A stretch of DNA of 24,495 bases from JBBQKQ01 sp043719155. GTDB taxonomy: Bacteria; Patescibacteriota; Minisyncoccia; Phycocordibacterales; UBA5272. Position 1 is the stretch's first letter. Each line of letters begins with the position of its first letter. A model generated the notes under the pieces. That model searched no databases. It was not told the origin of the DNA and saw only the letters and a program-made list of their open reading frames with translations. Positions 20,961-24,495 of the stretch are shown in pieces. The stretch covers positions 1 through 24,495 of the forward strand of contig JAYSUJ010000035.1 in NCBI GenBank assembly GCA_043719155.1, read 5' to 3'. The position numbers and the translations under genes were made by a program.

Positions 20961-20992
20961 TAACCTGTCCCCCTTCCGAGGGGGACAGGTTA
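20961..20992. repeat. Palindromic element B between cysS and dnaB
   Basis: TAACCTGTCCCCC (20961-20973) and GGGGGACAGGTTA (20980-20992) form a perfect 13-bp stem with loop TTCCGA. It contains the 13-mer also found in recR at 18902. The cysS stop codon (20990-20992) is part of the right arm. No T-tract follows on either strand, so it is not a standard terminator. Confidence 0.7.
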
Positions 20993-22219
20993 TAAAAATA
21001 AGTCCAGGGAGAAAACAGTATCCATTTTTTTAATAGTATTTATTTTTTCTTCAGAATTTACCTCTTTGTCTTTCATTAAAGTCCAAAGGGTAGCCAAAGC
21101 CTGAGGAGTATTTAAATCATTTTCTATTTGCAGTTTAAATTTATCGAAATACTTTGTGTTAAGCTCCTCTCCTTTGTAAGGAGAGATTGGATGAGGTAGA
21201 GCTAATATTTGTCTTTTTAATTTATTGAGCGCAGTTTCTGCAGCTTTCAAGCTTTCAATTGTAAAATTCATTTTCTGTCGATAGTGTGACTGCAAACACA
21301 AGTATCTAAATGCTAACGGTGAAATATTTTGCTCTACAATAGTTTGCACGGTGAAGTGATTGCCAGTCGACTTAGCCATCTTCTCGCTATTCACATCTAA
21401 AAATTCATTGTGACAAAAAAAGGTAGAATAAGTTTTACCTGTAAAGTTTTCAGATTGAGCTATTTCATTGGTGTGATGAACATTGATATGGTCTACACCG
21501 CCAGTGTGTATGTCTATCTGTTGACCTAAAAATTTTAAGGCCATACCAGAACATTCGATATGCCAACCAGGAAAACCTTCGCCCCAAGGAGAAGGGAAAC
21601 CAACCACACTCAAATTTTCATCTGAAAATTTCCAAAGACAAAAGTCTGCACTGTTCCTTTTTTCTGTTTTTTCGCCAATACGACTTTCACCTTTATTGTT
21701 TTTGTCCAGTAGCGACATATAGCCATAATTTACATCTTTTTGGGTGTCAAAATATATTCCATCAGAAATTTTATATGTAAAACCTTTTGACTCAAGTCCA
21801 CTTATTATTTCAATATACTCTGTTATGTATTCTATCGCTCTTGGGTAAAAGTTGGCAGGTTTTATGTTTACTTTTTTTGCATCTTCAAAAAAAAGATTTG
21901 TGTATTTGTCGGCAAGGTCTTTCATGCCTTCTAAAGTTCTAGGTAGGCTTTCTCTTTTCAAGCCTATACTCATCTTATCTTCACCGTCATCAGTTTCGCC
22001 TTTTAAGTGTCCAAAATCTGTTATATTCATTACTTGATTGACTTTGTACCCAGAAAATTCTAGAGTTTTACGCAAAATATCTGCAAATATAAAAGCTCGA
22101 ATATTGCCAATATGTACATGGTCATATACTGTTGGACCACAAGAGTACATCTTTACTTCATTTGGAGTTAGACTTGTAAATTCTTCTACTTTTCTAAAAC
22201 GCGAGTTATATAATTTCAT
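20990..22219 (-). CDS. cysS: Cysteinyl-tRNA synthetase with palindromic insertion
   Basis: 409 residues from the ATG at 22219, rather shorter than the usual 460. It attaches cysteine to tRNA-Cys. Class I motifs: C27 in MYSCGPTVYDH and HIGN at 36-39 (HIGH signature), the zinc-binding GWHIECSGM, and EKMAKSTGN (KMSKS). The C-terminus is short, ending soon after the DALR-type helical domain. Residues about 340-353 (ALPHPISPYKGEEL) are an insertion encoded by palindromic element A, between two helices of that domain, where it can loop out. An upstream in-frame ATG at 22243 is possible, but the extended -10 promoter predicts transcription starting after it. No Shine-Dalgarno site. Confidence 0.94.
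   Translation of the reverse strand: MKLYNSRFRKVEEFTSLTPNEVKMYSCGPTVYDHVHIGNIRAFIFADILRKTLEFSGYKVNQVMNITDFGHLKGETDDGEDKMSIGLKRESLPRTLEGMKDLADKYTNLFFEDAKKVNIKPANFYPRAIEYITEYIEIISGLESKGFTYKISDGIYFDTQKDVNYGYMSLLDKNNKGESRIGEKTEKRNSADFCLWKFSDENLSVVGFPSPWGEGFPGWHIECSGMALKFLGQQIDIHTGGVDHINVHHTNEIAQSENFTGKTYSTFFCHNEFLDVNSEKMAKSTGNHFTVQTIVEQNISPLAFRYLCLQSHYRQKMNFTIESLKAAETALNKLKRQILALPHPISPYKGEELNTKYFDKFKLQIENDLNTPQALATLWTLMKDKEVNSEEKINTIKKMDTVFSLDLFL
21163..21201. repeat. 39-nt palindromic element A inside cysS
   Basis: 36 of 39 bases identical to 19026-19064 in recR, same orientation and same reading frame. CTCTCCTT and AAGGAGAG form the stem. The differences lie outside the stem core, at three positions in the right-hand part. 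Confidence 0.85.
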
Positions 22220-22227
22220 GTATACAT

Positions 22228-22236
22228 ATTCTACCA
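22228..22236 (-). promoter_or_regulatory. Extended -10 promoter of cysS
   Basis: TGGTAGAAT on the minus strand (22236-22228) is an extended -10 box. Only 8 nt separate it from the ATG at 22219, predicting a leader of 1-2 nt. Confidence 0.55.
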
Positions 22237-22250
22237 CACCCAAGTAAAAC

Positions 22251-23156
22251 TTAAATTAATTTCTTAAAATGTAAATAACAAAGAACTAGTACGGCTACAA
22301 AAAACATAAAACACATGATGTAGACAGTACCAAATGTAGAAGTTACTAAATCACTGGGGAATTTGGTGTTCATACCAAAAAAACCTGCCAAAAAAGTCAT
22401 TGGTAAAAGGATAAAAGATACAACTGTAAAAACTTTTACAATTTGGTTAGTTTTGTTGGTAAGCAAAAAGTCAGTAATAGATTTTATTTGCTCAATATTT
22501 TCAGTCTCATTGTCTATTATATTTAATAAATCTTTTAGTTTGCTTTTTAATATTTGTGATTGCTGTAAAAACTCAAATCCAAAAACTTTGTTGGCATCTG
22601 CAACGAAAACGTCTAACACATCTCCGTGCATTTTGTAAGATTTACGAATATCAAAAACTTGTTTACTTGTTTGGGCTATTTCTTCTATCACTTTTCTTTC
22701 ATCAGTGTGAAAGATGTCTTTCTCCACACGTCGAATATTTGTATCTATCAAGTTTAAATCTTTCTCAGTTTGGTCATAAATTGATTTTAAAAATGTCACG
22801 AAATAGTTTCCCCCATGGTCATTTGCCACAAAGGTAAGTTTTTCAACATAGTTTTTTAAATATAGAATTTCTTGGTATTGAGACGAGATGATTAAGTTAT
22901 TTTTAATTAAAAAATCAACCTCTTCAGAATTTGTGACTTCTTCTTCTCTGTCTTTTCTTTTAATTGGGAAATGTAAAGTAAGGTAGGTTGCATTTCTAAG
23001 TGTGTCAACTTTTGCGTTTAAAGTGGGTTCGACAATTTCTTCTGCCAAGGATTCGCTAAGTCCATTTTCAATTAAAAGTTTCCTGACAGCTAAAAGCTCT
23101 GGCTGGACAATGTTTATCCAGAGTAGGTTGTCCAGTTTTTTGATTTGGGTTTGCAT
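22251..23156 (-). CDS. corA: CorA-family magnesium transporter
   Basis: 301 residues, typical for CorA. A large cytoplasmic domain rich in helices (EVDFLIKNNLIISS, then the long KDLNLIDTNIRRVEKDIF stalk helix) is followed by two C-terminal membrane helices. The signature GMN lies at the end of the first, in AGFFGMNTKFPS, and the protein ends with a basic KK pair. It forms a pentameric Mg2+ (or Co2+) channel in the membrane. The start at 23156 faces the lytic transglycosylase-like gene, so the two share a divergent control region at 23157-23238. cysS follows after 31 nt with its own extended -10 box. Confidence 0.9.
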   Translation of the reverse strand: MQTQIKKLDNLLWINIVQPELLAVRKLLIENGLSESLAEEIVEPTLNAKVDTLRNATYLTLHFPIKRKDREEEVTNSEEVDFLIKNNLIISSQYQEILYLKNYVEKLTFVANDHGGNYFVTFLKSIYDQTEKDLNLIDTNIRRVEKDIFHTDERKVIEEIAQTSKQVFDIRKSYKMHGDVLDVFVADANKVFGFEFLQQSQILKSKLKDLLNIIDNETENIEQIKSITDFLLTNKTNQIVKVFTVVSFILLPMTFLAGFFGMNTKFPSDLVTSTFGTVYIMCFMFFVAVLVLCYLHFKKLI

Positions 23157-23189
23157 AATTTTTTAAAAGTTTTAAGTAATTAATTATTT

Positions 23190-23219
23190 TTGAGTGTAGC
23201 ATGGAAACAAAAATATGCT
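23190..23219 (+). promoter_or_regulatory. Promoter of the transglycosylase-like gene, divergent from corA
   Basis: TTGAGT (23190-23195), 18-nt spacer, TATGCT (23214-23219), predicted start about 23226. A minus-strand TACACT (23198-23193) that could serve corA overlaps the -35 box. Confidence 0.45.
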
Positions 23220-23238
23220 AGACTTTTTATATAAAAAT

Positions 23239-24393
23239 ATGTCACCTGAAAAACAAATAAAACCAGAAAAAATTGGATACACAAGAAGATTTGTAAATAT
23301 GACTCTGCCCCCACTTTTAGCAGGTCTAGTAACGGGGGCTATAGACTCTGTTTTTTTAAAAAAAATTCGTGTAGCCCGTCTGGAAAATATGAGTCAGGAA
23401 GGACCGCTTGAAAAAATCAAAAAATATAAAAATAAATTTAGCACGGACTTAAAAACTTTTTCTAGAGCAGATACACAAGTAAAAGGCATTGATTTGGAAA
23501 AACAAGTCATCTCAAGGCAGCAATTTGTTTTCAATCATTTTATGATGGCTACACCTAAAAGAATGTCACAAACTTTTCAATACAAAATGGCTTTGGCAAT
23601 GCCTGGTTTGGTTGCGCAAGAAAGTGGTTACGATGGAGATGTAAAAAGTAGTGCTGGTGCTGTTGGGCTCGTTCAAGTCATGCCAAACCTTTTAGAAGAT
23701 ATAAACAAAATTATAAAAAGAAGAGGAGGAGGGCAAAGAGAATTTGCGATGGTCGATATGAAAAATATGGAAAGGGCAACAGAGTTTTTGTTTCAGGTTA
23801 TGGATGAAATTTTTTACAAAGAGGTAGCACAACCAGCAAAAAGAATCGCCAAAGAATATGGGCTAGACGAAGACAAGGCAGAAAACTTTGGTGTTTATTG
23901 TGTAATGAATGCCTACAATACCGGTCCAACCCGAATGCGAAATGTTCTGGCAAAATTTGTTAAAAACTATCCGGCAAAAGATGTAGTGGCAAACTTTTCT
24001 TATGGACCACTTTCTTTGTTTGATGCGGTTACAAGTTGGGGGTATAAAGAAAAACAAGTTATTGGCTTTGGGAAAAATTCTTCAGAATATGTTTTAAAAA
24101 GTTTGGCTTGGTCAGAAGTTTTGGGTTATGAGAATTTAGATAAAACTTTGCTTGAAAGAAATTTGGGGTCAAAGATTCATCTTGCGGCAGAAGACTTGGG
24201 TAAAATTGCTGGGGTTGGAGCAGGCACAGCACTTGCTGCAGATGTGGCTTTAAGAACTAGGTTAGATAGGAGAATGCTTTTTCAAACAGTAATTGGAGGG
24301 GCCGCTGGAATTGTTGGGTCTGGTGTTGCTAGTGGGGAAATAGATTTAACAAAATTTGTACCAAAGAACCTTACTTGGTGGCAAAATGAGTAA
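23239..24393 (+). CDS. Lytic-transglycosylase-like (SLT domain) protein
   Basis: 384 residues from the ATG at 23239. A lysozyme-fold SLT domain spans about residues 115-260: VAQESGYDGD carries the likely catalytic E128, followed by SSAGAVGLVQVMP and, later, VMNAYNTGPTRM, all standard in family members that cleave peptidoglycan to anhydro-muropeptides. A hydrophobic segment at about 22-40 may anchor the protein. The C-terminus has two Gly/Ala-rich hydrophobic stretches (IAGVGAGTALAADVAL; VIGGAAGIVGSGVASG), unusual for simple transglycosylases. ATG 23215 is in frame 24 nt upstream but overlaps the -10 box, so 23239 is preferred. Role: cell-wall remodelling or making room for an envelope machine. 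Confidence 0.8.
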   Translation: MSPEKQIKPEKIGYTRRFVNMTLPPLLAGLVTGAIDSVFLKKIRVARLENMSQEGPLEKIKKYKNKFSTDLKTFSRADTQVKGIDLEKQVISRQQFVFNHFMMATPKRMSQTFQYKMALAMPGLVAQESGYDGDVKSSAGAVGLVQVMPNLLEDINKIIKRRGGGQREFAMVDMKNMERATEFLFQVMDEIFYKEVAQPAKRIAKEYGLDEDKAENFGVYCVMNAYNTGPTRMRNVLAKFVKNYPAKDVVANFSYGPLSLFDAVTSWGYKEKQVIGFGKNSSEYVLKSLAWSEVLGYENLDKTLLERNLGSKIHLAAEDLGKIAGVGAGTALAADVALRTRLDRRMLFQTVIGGAAGIVGSGVASGEIDLTKFVPKNLTWWQNE

Positions 24394-24408
24394 TTTATAA
24401 AAGAAAAA

Positions 24409-24443
24409 CGCTCAGGCTTGGGAGCCAGAGCGCAGTTTTAGTT
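24409..24443. terminator. Bidirectional terminator after the transglycosylase-like gene
   Basis: CGCTC-A-GGCT-TGGG-AGCC-A-GAGCG (24409-24432) forms a strong hairpin, followed by TTTTAGTTTT on the plus strand. The minus direction has TTTTTCTTTT, an even better tract, so a minus-strand gene may end in 24444-24495 (an open frame ending with TAA at 24475-24473), too short to judge. Confidence 0.78.
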
Positions 24444-24495
24444 TTAGAAAAAAGAACTGTTGTCGCAACCTGTTATTCACAAGTGGCGATGGTTC

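Noticed and set aside
23863..24057. Minus-strand frame of 64 residues inside the transglycosylase-like gene
   Set aside because: It is a shadow of the well-supported SLT-domain gene with no signals of its own.
1..24495. CRISPR array, insertion sequence or prophage
   Set aside because: No regularly spaced repeats, transposase, integrase or phage structural gene is visible; the only repeats are the two short palindrome families.

Overview
The window looks like chromosomal DNA from a Candidate Phyla Radiation (Patescibacteria) bacterium, most likely of the Parcubacteria type. It is AT-rich and tightly packed. Housekeeping genes (rpmG, pyrH, miaA, thrS, recR, dnaB, cysS, two tRNAs) are mixed with surface and membrane genes often seen in that group: a lamin-tail/PKD surface protein, an O-antigen-ligase-like protein fused to TPRs, a VirD4-like ATPase, a BdbC/DsbB protein and a SIMPL-domain protein. 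TGA ends genes at 14162 and 15437, and the tRNA-Trp anticodon is CCA, so the code is the standard bacterial one. The assignment is inference from gene content; no rRNA or phylogenetic marker search was possible.

Layout. 1-580: the tail of an unknown gene, a perfect palindrome, then a near-consensus promoter driving a large, highly structured orphan RNA that ends at a terminator. 582-2301: dsbB-like and SIMPL genes, then a small orphan gene with its own leader and terminator. 2302-2570: a long imperfect hairpin and a second orphan RNA with promoter and terminator. 2614-8783: VirD4-like ATPase, LTD/PKD surface protein, Wzy/WaaL-like TPR protein. 8784-10364: rpmG, tRNA-Trp, NUDIX hydrolase, pyrH. 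10354-12407, minus strand: M28 peptidase, small membrane protein, miaA. 12435-15490: four unfamiliar proteins and tRNA-Leu(CAA). 15510-17917: thrS and a TMEM175-like channel. 17936-18773: another orphan membrane protein. 18790-23156, minus strand: corA, cysS, dnaB, recR. 23190-24440: a lytic-transglycosylase-like protein and a final terminator.

Two styles of expression signal coexist. Most recognisable genes have no Shine-Dalgarno site, and their best promoters put the start codon about 0-13 nt after the predicted transcription start (dsbB, cysS and dnaB almost leaderless). Five genes of unknown function (2013, minus-strand 13224, 14239, 14655, 18027) instead have a clear Shine-Dalgarno site and a strong private terminator, and four of the five have a leader hairpin.

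The most unusual signals are: (i) both tRNA genes end in CCA whose final A is the A of the ATG of the next gene; (ii) two highly structured RNAs that match no family I could recognise; (iii) a 39-nt palindromic repeat inserted in the same frame inside both recR and cysS, plus a second palindrome family in recR and between cysS and dnaB.
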